A stretch of DNA of 53,396 nt from Bryobacterales bacterium. GTDB lineage: Bacteria; Acidobacteriota; Terriglobia; Bryobacterales; UBA6623. The stretch is taken from the NCBI GenBank assembly GCA_026713545.1, contig JAPOOG010000096.1:1-53396 (forward strand), in the 5' to 3' direction. Each line of letters opens with the position of its first letter. Within the stretch, counting starts at the first letter, position 1. Below are positions 27,400 to 35,667 of the stretch, in pieces. The position numbers were made by a program, and so were the translations under genes. Below the pieces are notes generated by a model. It was not told the origin of the DNA, made no database searches, and saw only the letters and a program-made list of their open reading frames with translations.

Positions 27400-28697
27400 A
27401 GATTCTCAAACAGGACATAGCGTCCCTGTGTCGATTGTAACGCGGGGTGTTGCGAAGCCTCCGATGCAAAAACGTAGCGATGCCCCCAAGGTTGAGTAAA
27501 TGGGTGTCCGGTCGAGATAGCGTCGCCCTGGGGTTGAGGGAGAAGCTTGACCATGGCCAACTGCCTCAGCACTTCGTAGACCGCCGACGAGTGGGGCGGT
27601 GCGGTGATCATCACATCATCGCAGGAAAACCGGATTTCCGCCTGCATGTGATGCAGGCGCCATACCAGCGCGGCACATAGCTGAACGCCTCGTTCAAACA
27701 GCAGCTCGGGGACCGTTCCTCCGGACACCCTTGCATCGAACACGACCTCAGCGTAACGTCGGTCTTCCCGTGTGAATTCCCTGACCATCAAATCGGTCGA
27801 ACGGGCCGTCGCTTTCCAATCGACAAAACGCGCCCCGTCGTCTGCCGTCGCCGTTCGGATTCGATAGAGATCCTGACTGTCGCCCCGCTCCGGAGCTTGC
27901 CAGGCCTTGGCAGCCGGTTCGATCAACTCTTCGACTAGGGCCGATGAATCTACGGAAGGGTAAACATACACCTGCTTCGTCAATCGCAGACGTGCCCTTC
28001 TTTCGACAAAGCTGAAAGGGAACTTCGAGCGCAGCCGGAAATCGCCTTGCTGGAAGTGACCTCGGTGCAGGAACGTGGCCGGCACGGAGATGTGAGACTC
28101 CCCACGGCCAGTGATCATGGGACAGTAGACTTCTTTCATCTGCAGGTGGCATCTGCCGGATGCGGACGGCGCAACACCGAACCAAATCGAGAAAGAAGGC
28201 ATCCAACGTTTGAGATTCCGCAGTGTGGCTTGGGCGGCGGTCGGTTGCCCCGCGAAGAGATGAGTTGGAAATGCAAGTGTCAATTGCAAACCCGATAGTC
28301 CCAGCCGCGACACGAGTCCGGCGATGACCATTGCCGCAAGCATGCAGCTCAGAATCAGGTAAATCAGGTTGTTCCCCGACATGAGCGCCACCATAGCTAC
28401 AACAATCACTGCGACAACAAAAAACAGACCCTGACGCGTCAGGCCGATGCGCCAAGGCATGCGTAAACCCTTGGCGCGGACCCAACGCACGAACAGAGGT
28501 GCGCACCAATAAACGACGGCGCCGCAGAACATCAGCGCTAAACCCGCGAGGGCCAAGCTTACGTCGGACTTGCCGACCATAAATGCCCAGCGCGCCGCGA
28601 GCGTCAGGGCAAGTGCGGTGAGGAGTAGGGCCACCGACTGCAGCAGTTGTCGATTCACTGGATTGATGGGCATGGCAGAAGCCGAAATCGCGGTCAT
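27396..28697 (-). CDS. DUF58-domain membrane protein
   Basis: 433 residues. Two hydrophobic segments near the N-terminus (LLLTALALTLAARWAFMVG, ALAGLALMFCGAVVYWCAP) and a third (GLFFVVAVIVVAMVALMSG) precede the DUF58 region. Key DUF58 positions are seen in DLYRIRTATADDGARFVDWK-ATARSTDLMVREFTRED, near residues 285-320. Such proteins work with MoxR-type ATPases and vWA proteins. Here neither is adjacent; instead the TonB receptor follows with a 4-base overlap, an unusual pairing. Its own start is 255 bases from the opposite-strand gap. Confidence 0.85.
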   Translation of the reverse strand: MTAISASAMPINPVNRQLLQSVALLLTALALTLAARWAFMVGKSDVSLALAGLALMFCGAVVYWCAPLFVRWVRAKGLRMPWRIGLTRQGLFFVVAVIVVAMVALMSGNNLIYLILSCMLAAMVIAGLVSRLGLSGLQLTLAFPTHLFAGQPTAAQATLRNLKRWMPSFSIWFGVAPSASGRCHLQMKEVYCPMITGRGESHISVPATFLHRGHFQQGDFRLRSKFPFSFVERRARLRLTKQVYVYPSVDSSALVEELIEPAAKAWQAPERGDSQDLYRIRTATADDGARFVDWKATARSTDLMVREFTREDRRYAEVVFDARVSGGTVPELLFERGVQLCAALVWRLHHMQAEIRFSCDDVMITAPPHSSAVYEVLRQLAMVKLLPQPQGDAISTGHPFTQPWGHRYVFASEASQHPALQSTQGRYVLFENL

Positions 28698-28952
28698 TGT
28701 AACAACGCCGATAAGACCGTCCGGGCAATCCCTGATCCCAGCGAAAGTGTGCTTTGACCGACTATTTTCGAGGGGTGCTCATCAGGGGGTGTTTTTATGC
28801 GGCCCCACCTCGCGAGCGATGGAAGCACGCTGGCACAGCAGTCCGGACACGGCCGAATACGCCCCCGCTGGGGTGTTGCTTTGCAGGCAGACCGGTTGGA
28901 GTGATACCGGACGTTGATCCGCATGGCGAGCCATGCCGCCAACGTCAATGAC
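28698..28952. other. Intergenic stretch between two minus-strand genes
   Basis: 255 bases without a recognised gene, hairpin with T-run or repeat copy. It probably holds the promoter of the DUF58-TonB receptor operon. Confidence 0.4.
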
Positions 28953-30455
28953 TCAGTGATGGGCGTCCGTCTCCCGAGCCGCCGCGGGGGCCTCATGCCT
29001 GGGGAGTAACGCAATCGCAGCGGCTCCCAGCGCGGCCATGCCGAAGACGGCCCACAGGGCGGAACTGTAGCCGCCCCAAAGCGTCCGGAGCTCAGTCACG
29101 AGCTTGGGGAACCAAAACTGCCCGATGGTGTCCGTCGGCAGGATAGCGGACATCGCCTTGCCCAGGGTAGCCAGACCGAACTGATCGGCGGCCATCAGCG
29201 GGATGAGCATGTAGTCCGCGCCCATGGCGAAGCCGAATACCACCGCGAACACATAAACGAAATTGGGTTGAGCCGGCGTAACCAGGAACAGCAGCGGAAT
29301 CGCCGCCGCGACAACTGCGTAGGTCACGAGCATGACGTATTTGCGGGGGAACTTGTCGGCCAGGTAGCCGGCTAGCAGCCGGCCGCCGATGCTTGAAAGC
29401 AGGTAGAAAATCGAAGCCTTGCTCCACAGTAGGTCACGTGCCGACTGCTCGACGAAGCCTTGCTCCTCAAAGACGAACTTCATGAGGAAGTTGACCGCGG
29501 CGATCGAGCCGATCGATGCCGCGCTGCCGAACAGGAGGAACCAGAAGGCCGGCCGGCCGGTGAGGTAACCGAAGGTCTTCGGTTGTTCTACGGGCACTGC
29601 TTCGGGGATCTGAGAAGGTGCGGTTTCGTCGCCGTCAGGTAGTTGGCCGACGTCTTTCGGCTTGTCCTTGATTGAGAAAATCGCCAGCGGCGATGCGAGG
29701 AGAAGAAGGAATCCCATCAGCTTCAAGGCTTCGGTGTAATCCATTTGTCCGGCCAGGCTGGGGGCCAGTTTACTGCCCATCGCGCCGACAATGGCTACGC
29801 CGACATAGGTAATGCCCATGGCGCGGCCGCGCTTTAGCTTGTACCAGTTCGAAATGATGATCTGGTGCGGAATAGGCCCGGAGAGGAAGTAGCCGAGCAT
29901 GTAGAGGCACCACGCACCGTAGTACTCGTAGGTGTTGCCCGACAATCGGCCAAACCATTGAAAGGCACCGAACGTCATGGCCGTACCGACAATGATCAGT
30001 AGCCGCGGGCTGACCCGTGGCACGATGACCGGGCCGGCCATGATCGTCAGGAGGACGGCGACGGGCGCACCGGTGGTCACGAGTTCTTGCGTCCACCCGT
30101 GGCCGTCGCGGAAGTAGTCGAAGAAGAAGGCGATGTTGTAGTACGGGAAGCCGGTCGAGAGACCGAATGTCACGAAACATGTCGCGATCTGCCGTGGGCC
30201 GCTGAAAGGCGTAGCACGCTTCGGGGCCCGCAAGAAGTAGGCTCCGACTCCGATGAACGCGAGCAGCAGTATGAAGACGTTCGGAGCCACGAAGGTGTAG
30301 GCTACGATTCCGACGAACGGAAACAGCAGTATGAAGACGGTCCAGAGGACTTTGCGCCCGATCCGCAGGTTCGGGTTTTCAATGCAATCCGCTATCGCCC
30401 AAACCAACAGGAAAATCTGCAGAAGAGCGCCGGCAAACAAGAGAATCATTGACAT
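28953..30455 (-). CDS. MFS transporter (oxalate/formate-antiporter-like) with an extra N-terminal helical unit
   Basis: 500 residues from ATG 30455, with GAGGAT about nine bases upstream; the longer frame to 30503 is not needed. Residues of about 1-80 resemble a PLDc_N-type two-helix unit (LLVWAIADCIENPNLRIGRK, VLWTVFILLFPFVGIVAYTF) whose second helix occurs twice in tandem. From about 85 on it is an OFA-type major facilitator: FVTFGLSTGFPYYNIAFFF, WYKLKRGRAMGITYVGVAIV, GGRLLAGYLADKFPRKYVM. It ends in a His-rich tail. It exchanges or imports an anion such as a mono- or dicarboxylate; the substrate is not readable. The N-terminal addition is not part of the normal family. Confidence 0.8.
   Translation of the reverse strand: MSMILLFAGALLQIFLLVWAIADCIENPNLRIGRKVLWTVFILLFPFVGIVAYTFVAPNVFILLLAFIGVGAYFLRAPKRATPFSGPRQIATCFVTFGLSTGFPYYNIAFFFDYFRDGHGWTQELVTTGAPVAVLLTIMAGPVIVPRVSPRLLIIVGTAMTFGAFQWFGRLSGNTYEYYGAWCLYMLGYFLSGPIPHQIIISNWYKLKRGRAMGITYVGVAIVGAMGSKLAPSLAGQMDYTEALKLMGFLLLLASPLAIFSIKDKPKDVGQLPDGDETAPSQIPEAVPVEQPKTFGYLTGRPAFWFLLFGSAASIGSIAAVNFLMKFVFEEQGFVEQSARDLLWSKASIFYLLSSIGGRLLAGYLADKFPRKYVMLVTYAVVAAAIPLLFLVTPAQPNFVYVFAVVFGFAMGADYMLIPLMAADQFGLATLGKAMSAILPTDTIGQFWFPKLVTELRTLWGGYSSALWAVFGMAALGAAAIALLPRHEAPAAARETDAHH
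30231..30350 (-). repeat. 60-bp tandem duplication inside the MFS gene
   Basis: Two 60-base units in frame encode residues 36-55 and 56-75, VLWTVFILLFPFVGIVAYTF and VAPNVFILLLAFIGVGAYFL, 10 of 20 identical. Over the best 42 bases, the DNA differs at 6 positions. It adds one membrane helix to the N-terminal unit. Confidence 0.8.
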
Positions 30456-30627
30456 GCTTTGTATCCTCGGGATAGTCCTGGGTAGAGCCTGACAAAGGCC
30501 CAAGTGTACACGATCAGGCCTGATGTGAGACGGCTCGGACGGTTGTCGCAGGGGCGGGCCAGTGTCGGCCGCCTTGTTTACACCACTCCGAGTTCTCCAT
30601 GATACGCTACACGCGAGGTACGAACCG

Positions 30628-31572
30628 ATGAGTCATGGATCGAGAATGCCCGCAGCAATCGCCGTTTTGACGGCTTTCTTCGCACTTACGGCGGCTCCTT
30701 TACCGGATGAGCTGATTCAGACGATTCGCAAGCACGCCTGGGCCCACAAGAATGACGAGGCAACGGCCGTGTTGGAGAGCGCCAGGAAGACCAGCGATAC
30801 CTCCTCACCGAAATGGCTGGCGGCCGTGTCGTGGTTGGCTCGCGGTTCGAGCTTCGTCAAGAACTGGGACCGTGCCGAGAAGTACGGAACAGAAGCCTAC
30901 GAAGGGAGCCTAGCGCTTCTGAATACCCGGTCGGTGGACGCGGACAGGAACATCGAGACCGCTTTGGGCGCAGGGATCGAAGTCCTGGCCCACACCTACG
31001 ACGCCCTTGGACGGCGTTCCGAGGCTGTCGTGTTTTTGCAAGAGCAGCGGAATAAATATGCCGGGACTTCGGTTGAGACCCGCATTCAGAAAAACCTTCT
31101 TCTATTGAGCCTGGAGGGCAAGTCAATGCCTGCCCTGGATGCGCCTGAACACGTGGGCAGCGCCACGCTCGACCCCGCCTCGCTGCAAGGCAAGGTTGCG
31201 CTGTTCTACTTCTGGGCTCACTGGTGCGGTGATTGCATGGAGCAGAAGCCGGTTCTCGAATCGCTGCACCGCAAATATGCGGACCGAGGGCTAGTGATCG
31301 TGGGTCCGACGCGGCTGTACGGCTACGTGAAGCGTGGCCGCAAGGCGACACCGGCCGAGGAATTGGGCTACCTCCGCGGCAGCTTCAATGACCAGCATCC
31401 GTTGCCGGCTTGGATGTCGACCCCTGTGAGCGCACAGAACTTCGTGAAGTTCGGAGTGAGTACGACGCCAACACTGGTGTTAGTGGATCGAAGCGGCGTG
31501 GTGAGACTGTACCACCCGGGGCAGTTGCCTTACGAAGAGCTGGCCTCCCGGATCGAGAGTCTTCTCGGCTAG
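30628..31572 (+). CDS. Exported TlpA-like thioredoxin-fold protein
   Basis: 314 residues from ATG 30628 (GAGGTA upstream). A signal segment (IAVLTAFFALTAAP) leads into a helical, TPR-like part (residues 25-160: WLAAVSWLARGSSF, ALGAGIEVLAHTYDALGRRS). A thioredoxin domain follows with W199-C200-G-D-C203, and the cis-proline in STTPTLVLVDRSG. WCGDC is an unusual active site; the common form is WCxPC. It probably reduces disulfides or delivers cytochrome-maturation thiols outside the cytoplasm. The helical N-terminal part may hold the partner. Confidence 0.8.
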   Translation: MSHGSRMPAAIAVLTAFFALTAAPLPDELIQTIRKHAWAHKNDEATAVLESARKTSDTSSPKWLAAVSWLARGSSFVKNWDRAEKYGTEAYEGSLALLNTRSVDADRNIETALGAGIEVLAHTYDALGRRSEAVVFLQEQRNKYAGTSVETRIQKNLLLLSLEGKSMPALDAPEHVGSATLDPASLQGKVALFYFWAHWCGDCMEQKPVLESLHRKYADRGLVIVGPTRLYGYVKRGRKATPAEELGYLRGSFNDQHPLPAWMSTPVSAQNFVKFGVSTTPTLVLVDRSGVVRLYHPGQLPYEELASRIESLLG

Positions 31573-31588
31573 CAGGTTGCCCTATTTG

Positions 31589-31834
31589 ATGCCGGGCAAC
31601 TGTGCTCAAGGCGACCGTCTTTACCAGCAAAGAGTCGAGTCGCGCGGCTTTAGCGAGCAATATGGAAATCTCGTGTTTGGGTTGATGGATGTTTCGATTG
31701 TCGCCCTTGTGGCGAGGCATCGAGCCACAGGCATGCTGACTCTCGGTGAAAAGCAATTTCGGGATGCCCGGCGACTGCGGGCAGCTCCTTCATTCTGCTG
31801 CCCGCCTGGTGCTTCATCAGGCCAACCGCGCTGA
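31589..31834 (+). pseudogene. C-terminal fragment of a PIN-domain (VapC-like) protein
   Basis: One plus-strand frame reads QYGNLVFGLMDVSIVALVAR, then HRATGMLTLGEKQFRDARRL. This matches the last third of PIN toxins (FVDASIVALAER..., ILTLDRRHFR...), with the conserved acidic residue in MDVS. The N-terminal half with the first Asp is missing, and the region upstream is open without a clear start. It is a remnant, not a working toxin. No antitoxin was found. Its last bases overlap the end of the convergent nuclease-like gene. Confidence 0.55.
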
Positions 31835-33379
31835 CCCGCGTCTCCTAAAAACCACCCGTATATTCTGGCGCCATGCCACACCCACGCCGATACGCTCAAC
31901 ATCAATGACGGGTGAAAAGTACTTCAAGATCGTCTCCGTAGTCGGGTGGAAGTCCATCGCCGGGGAAACGAGAATCAACCGTGGCGCTCGTTCGGGCAGC
32001 ATCATATCGGGGAAGTAGCCGCGAGCCTGAAACTCGTCACGGTCGAGGTTCCATTTGACCCGCATCCAATAATCGAGAGCTTGCAGCGGGAGATGCACAT
32101 CCTCGGAGGCCTTGAGCTCGATGACGGCCAACCGGCCCTGGCGGTCGGACGCGAGCAGGTCGATGATGCCGCGGTCGGGTCCCGCAACAGAAGGGACCTG
32201 GCCATAAAGCGGCTCGGACAGAAGGTTGCTGTCGATCAGGTCGAGCCGACGTCGGACTTGTGATTCGAGCCACGTTTCGGGATGGCGTCGATAGAGGGGG
32301 TTCTGCTTGTCCTGTGCGTCGGGAGAGCGATACCGGGCGAGCTCTCGCGCCAGTCGAAGAACCGGTGCGATTCCTTGCGGTCCGACGGGCGTCGGATTCT
32401 CAAGGCCGTACGTAAGAGAACCTCGCCCCGCTGTGGCGAAAGTGGCGCCTCGGACTCGAAGCGACAACAGTCCGTCGGCACGCCGAACCGTCTCGACACC
32501 GGGAATGATCCGGAGACTCTGCAACCATGCCGCGACGTGTTCCTCGGTAGCGGCCTCCGACAGGCATGGTCGCAACTCGGTGGCGAGATTGCCGTAGTCC
32601 TGCTTGTCGAATCGACGGATACGCCCGGTACGGTCGTATTCGATGAGTTCGGACTGGAGAACATGGGGATTCAGCCACGCGAGCCGGTTGGCGGTAGAGT
32701 GCGCACGGCCTCTGGGAACGAAGATCTTCAGTCCTGCGAAGACGTAGTCGGTCTCCCGAGAACGCAGGTGGTCAAACCAGATGAGTCCAAAACTGAGGAT
32801 TTGATCGGTTGCAGAGGGACTGAGGTCGGGAGGCGCAGCGATAAGGGTCCACATTTCGCGCCCGCGGTGGAGTGCTCCGCGAACATAGCTGGGCGAGAGC
32901 GTATGTTCCAAATCGGGGGCGGAACTGAAGTGTGAGAGAGTCCGGTCGCGGTACTCCCGGAAGAGAATCCGGCGCAGAAACTCGCGGAACCGGGCATGTC
33001 CGGCCTCTCGCTGGACGCGGCCGATTTGAGTGCCTTCGTCGACCAGAGCAAGCCGAATGTCGGTTCTTCCGAACGAGTTGGCAAGCAGATCGAGGCGGTC
33101 CTTTTTTTCGGACTTGATCTCAACAACGCGGCGGACCAGGTTTCCTTCCTCGCCCCAAGCGTGCAGGACGCATCCAGAGCCACGCGGTTCCAGGTCATAC
33201 CTCCCCTCGACCAAGGGGATGGGCTCTTCTCCCGACTCGATCAAGACTGGTCGGCGACAGCTTGCGAGAAACCGCCTTATTACTGTGATGAGGTCTGATG
33301 AAGGGGCTTGCCGCTGGAGTTGCGCTTTTCTAGCCACGAAACACTTGTTCCTGAAACAGAAGGGAAGAGACACCTCCAA
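31817..33379 (-). CDS. PD-(D/E)XK nuclease-like protein of 520 residues
   Basis: The C-terminal 150 residues have a restriction-endonuclease-type core: E372 (PETWLESQV), D407 (GIIDLLA), E421-L-K423 (RLAVIELKASED) and then a helix with LQALDYWMRVKW, an arrangement like NucS/DUF91 nucleases. The N-terminal 350 residues are not recognised; they include VVEIKSEKKDRLDLLANS and a repeated-looking beta region. There is no helicase, methylase or ATPase beside it. The start at 33379 has no clear ribosome binding site; a GTG further in is possible. A DNA-processing or defence role is inferred only. Confidence 0.65.
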   Translation of the reverse strand: MEVSLPFCFRNKCFVARKAQLQRQAPSSDLITVIRRFLASCRRPVLIESGEEPIPLVEGRYDLEPRGSGCVLHAWGEEGNLVRRVVEIKSEKKDRLDLLANSFGRTDIRLALVDEGTQIGRVQREAGHARFREFLRRILFREYRDRTLSHFSSAPDLEHTLSPSYVRGALHRGREMWTLIAAPPDLSPSATDQILSFGLIWFDHLRSRETDYVFAGLKIFVPRGRAHSTANRLAWLNPHVLQSELIEYDRTGRIRRFDKQDYGNLATELRPCLSEAATEEHVAAWLQSLRIIPGVETVRRADGLLSLRVRGATFATAGRGSLTYGLENPTPVGPQGIAPVLRLARELARYRSPDAQDKQNPLYRRHPETWLESQVRRRLDLIDSNLLSEPLYGQVPSVAGPDRGIIDLLASDRQGRLAVIELKASEDVHLPLQALDYWMRVKWNLDRDEFQARGYFPDMMLPERAPRLILVSPAMDFHPTTETILKYFSPVIDVERIGVGVAWRQNIRVVFRRRGSARLA

Positions 33380-33640
33380 GACAAGCTCGGAGTCCCGGAA
33401 AGAACACGCGCAGGATAACCTGCATTGCTCACCACGTGGTGAGCAATGCAGGCTAAGAAACCGGCGGCCCTCGGTGGGTTATTCTAACGTCGAGATTCAA
33501 GAGGGCGCAAAAAAGTCCCGGTGGCCCCTCAGCGGGGCTTGCAGTGAGATTTCCGGTCCGGTCATAGGCAACCGCCCAAGGTGTTTCAGCTCGGGTGGGT
33601 GCCGGGTCCTTCGTGTGCTGCGATACTGGAGGGTCCTTTC
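33380..33640. other. Intergenic region holding a perfect palindrome
   Basis: 261 bases between divergent genes. A 34-base palindrome lies at 33419-33452. The ribosome binding site of the ComA-like gene (GGAGGG at 33629) is at the end. Nothing else is recognised. Confidence 0.5.
33419..33452. repeat. Palindromic repeat, family P copy 1 (34 bp, perfect)
   Basis: Each 17-base arm is CCTGCATTGCTCACCAC and its exact complement, with no loop. The core CTCACCACGTGGTGAG recurs in the 49.4-49.8 kb region, so it is a dispersed family, not a single terminator. Confidence 0.85.
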
Positions 33641-34441
33641 ATGGCGCTTGATCCGTTTGCTTTTGTCCCGCTTCCCAAGGAGCGGTCGCACGTCAAGCCG
33701 CGGCTGCGCGGGTTCACGATGATGATCGATTGGGGACTCGGGATGGCTCGGCAAAGGGACATCCTCGAGATTGCGGGTCAGTATGTCGACCTCGCGAAAA
33801 TTGCCACCGGCACATCAAGGCTCTACCAAGAACATCTGATTGGGGCCAAGCTCGAACTCTATAAAAAACACGGCGTACGGCCGTTCCTCGGCGGGCAGTT
33901 CCAGGAGTACGTGTTCGCCACACAAGGGGTTGGTGCGCTGCCAGTGTTCTTCGATGAGGCGAAGCGTTTGGGGTTCGAGGTGATCGAAGTATCGGACAAT
34001 TGCATCCCGCTTTCGCCGCCGGAGCGCCGAGAGCAAATCAAGCTGGCCCGTGACAAGGGGTTGACCGTGTTCGGCGAAGTGGGGTCGAAAACAGAAAAGA
34101 ACGCAGTGGCGGGGTTGGTCCTGCAAGCGCGGGACTGTTTTGACGCCGGCGCCGAGTTGCTCCTGATCGAGGGCGCCGAGTTGATCGAGAACGGCACGAT
34201 CAATACGGAATTGCTGCATGCCTGCCGCAATGACTTGGATCGGGACCGTGTGCTGTTTGAATTGCCGGGGCCGTGGATCAGCGGGGTGTCGTTGTCAGAG
34301 ATCCATGACATCAAGAAATTGCTGGTGCGGGAGTTCGGCGCGGACGTAAACATCGCGAACGTCATGCCGGACGACCTCATCGAGACGGAGGCGTTGCGCG
34401 TGGGGCTGGGGGTTGTTGGACCTGCACGGAAGGCGGACTAG
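33641..34441 (+). CDS. ComA-family phosphosulfolactate-synthase-like protein
   Basis: 266 residues from ATG 33641. ComA adds sulfite to phosphoenolpyruvate in coenzyme M synthesis of archaea. Family marks are RGFTMMIDWGLGMARQRDIL, AGQYVDLAKIATGTSRLYQE, GVRPFLGGQFQEYVF, and VIEVSDNC; the C-terminal FELPGPWISGV and DVNIANVMPDDLIETEALR match too. No ComB, ComC, ComD or ComE is visible nearby, so full coenzyme M synthesis is not supported. The gene ends in CTAG of R2 copy D and is followed by a TAXI transporter, suggesting a role with a small acid carried by it. Confidence 0.85.
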   Translation: MALDPFAFVPLPKERSHVKPRLRGFTMMIDWGLGMARQRDILEIAGQYVDLAKIATGTSRLYQEHLIGAKLELYKKHGVRPFLGGQFQEYVFATQGVGALPVFFDEAKRLGFEVIEVSDNCIPLSPPERREQIKLARDKGLTVFGEVGSKTEKNAVAGLVLQARDCFDAGAELLLIEGAELIENGTINTELLHACRNDLDRDRVLFELPGPWISGVSLSEIHDIKKLLVREFGADVNIANVMPDDLIETEALRVGLGVVGPARKAD

Positions 34442-34529
34442 ATTTTTTGTTCCAGGTAGACGTTGACATTTGAGTCAAATTCTCACGGCGGTCAGTTGCC
34501 ATGCTTGGTCTGAGACGGAGTCTCGCTAG
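34438..34529 (+). repeat. R2 dispersed repeat, copy D (most diverged)
   Basis: CTAGATTTTTTGTTCCAGGT, ...GACATTTGAGTCAAATTCTC, ...TTGGTCTGAGACGG, ...TCTCGCTAG. It fills the whole gap between the ComA-like and TAXI genes. The GGAG at 34517-34520 inside it is the likely ribosome binding site of the TAXI gene. Confidence 0.7.
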
Positions 34530-35573
34530 ATGAAGTCAGCCGAGAGGAGTGTGAGCGAGCCAATGGGTCGGCACTCGGGTGTGCAACCGTGGCTCGGTAT
34601 CTTGATGGCGGCATTACTCGGACTCGGCTGCGGAGCCTTTGAGCGGAGGACCGATACCCGTTTGATCACCTTGGCGGGAGCAGGGCCTCAGGGACGGTAC
34701 TTCAAGGAGGTTTCCATTCTGTCGAAGGTGTTGACAGAGAGGATGCCGGGGGTAATCTCGAACGGAGTGATCGGCAAGGGGATGTCGGTCGGCAACGTCA
34801 AGCGCGTTGCAGCCGGAAGAATCGACGGTGGCCGATGCTTTCGCTTTGATCTCGAGAATGCATACCGCCGTGAGGCTCATTTCGCACAGAAGGAACCGAT
34901 CATGGTTGACTACGACAACGCCAAGGTCTGGATGAAACTCGGCACACACCTTTTCCGGGTCGTGGCCGTGGCGGATATCAAGCGCTATTCGGATCTGGTC
35001 GGCCGCAGCGTCGTGATCGGCGGTCGCGGCACCGGCGAGGAAGTGATCGCGGAGCGCATCTTCAAGTATTTCGGCGTAACTCGGGAAAACACGGAGTTCC
35101 TCTACATCGAGCGCACAGATGGACAGAACGCGTTGGCGAACCGGCAGATCGATGCCATCGCGTTCGCCTATTCGCGGAATAACCGAGGTCACTTGTCACC
35201 GATCTTCGCGGCGCGGGAGATCGGCGAGGAGATTGATTTCGTCGAGCCCGAACAGGAAGGTTTGGAGAAGCTGCTGGCATCCGAGTCCGCGTTTGTACTG
35301 GACGAGCTGGGCGAGCCCGTTTTCGGGCGGCCCAGCCTTCGGGGCATCGGTTTTCACCAATGTCTTCTCGTTCGCGGCGACCTTCCCGACGATCTCGTCT
35401 ACGGGATGACGAAGACCTTGTTCGAAAACTGGGACAAGGTCGAGGAGTCTCTACCCTGGTGGCAAGAAGAAGGGGAAGCGGATCTCGAGTCAGTGGCGGA
35501 AATGAAGCCGTTACCTTATCATCCGGGGGCGGAGCGCTACTACCGTGAGCGCGGCGTTTGGGACAAGTGGTAG
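34530..35573 (+). CDS. TAXI-family TRAP transporter substrate-binding lipoprotein
   Basis: 347 residues. A start at 34530 is possible with GGAG in the R2 repeat upstream; ATG 34563 (MGRHSGVQP) gives a cleaner signal peptide. A lipobox LLGLGC (C34) follows. The body matches TAXI proteins: RLITLAGAGPQGRYFKEVSI, VVIGGRGTGEEVIAERIFKY, QIDAIAFAYSR, LVRGDLPDDLVYGMTKTLFE, YHPGAERYYRERG. It captures a small acid in the periplasm and hands it to the fused permease that begins 95 bases downstream. The ligand is unknown. Confidence 0.9.
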   Translation: MKSAERSVSEPMGRHSGVQPWLGILMAALLGLGCGAFERRTDTRLITLAGAGPQGRYFKEVSILSKVLTERMPGVISNGVIGKGMSVGNVKRVAAGRIDGGRCFRFDLENAYRREAHFAQKEPIMVDYDNAKVWMKLGTHLFRVVAVADIKRYSDLVGRSVVIGGRGTGEEVIAERIFKYFGVTRENTEFLYIERTDGQNALANRQIDAIAFAYSRNNRGHLSPIFAAREIGEEIDFVEPEQEGLEKLLASESAFVLDELGEPVFGRPSLRGIGFHQCLLVRGDLPDDLVYGMTKTLFENWDKVEESLPWWQEEGEADLESVAEMKPLPYHPGAERYYRERGVWDKW

Positions 35574-35667
35574 CGGAGACTGCGCTTGGCGCTGCTGATG
35601 CGATCGCCCCATCATCACCTTTTCTCTCGCACACACGCCTCTAAGACGAGCTGTATCCGCGTTTACT

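Noticed and set aside
33641..34441. Complete coenzyme M biosynthesis cluster
   Set aside because: Only a ComA-like gene is visible; no ComB, ComC, ComD or ComE follows.
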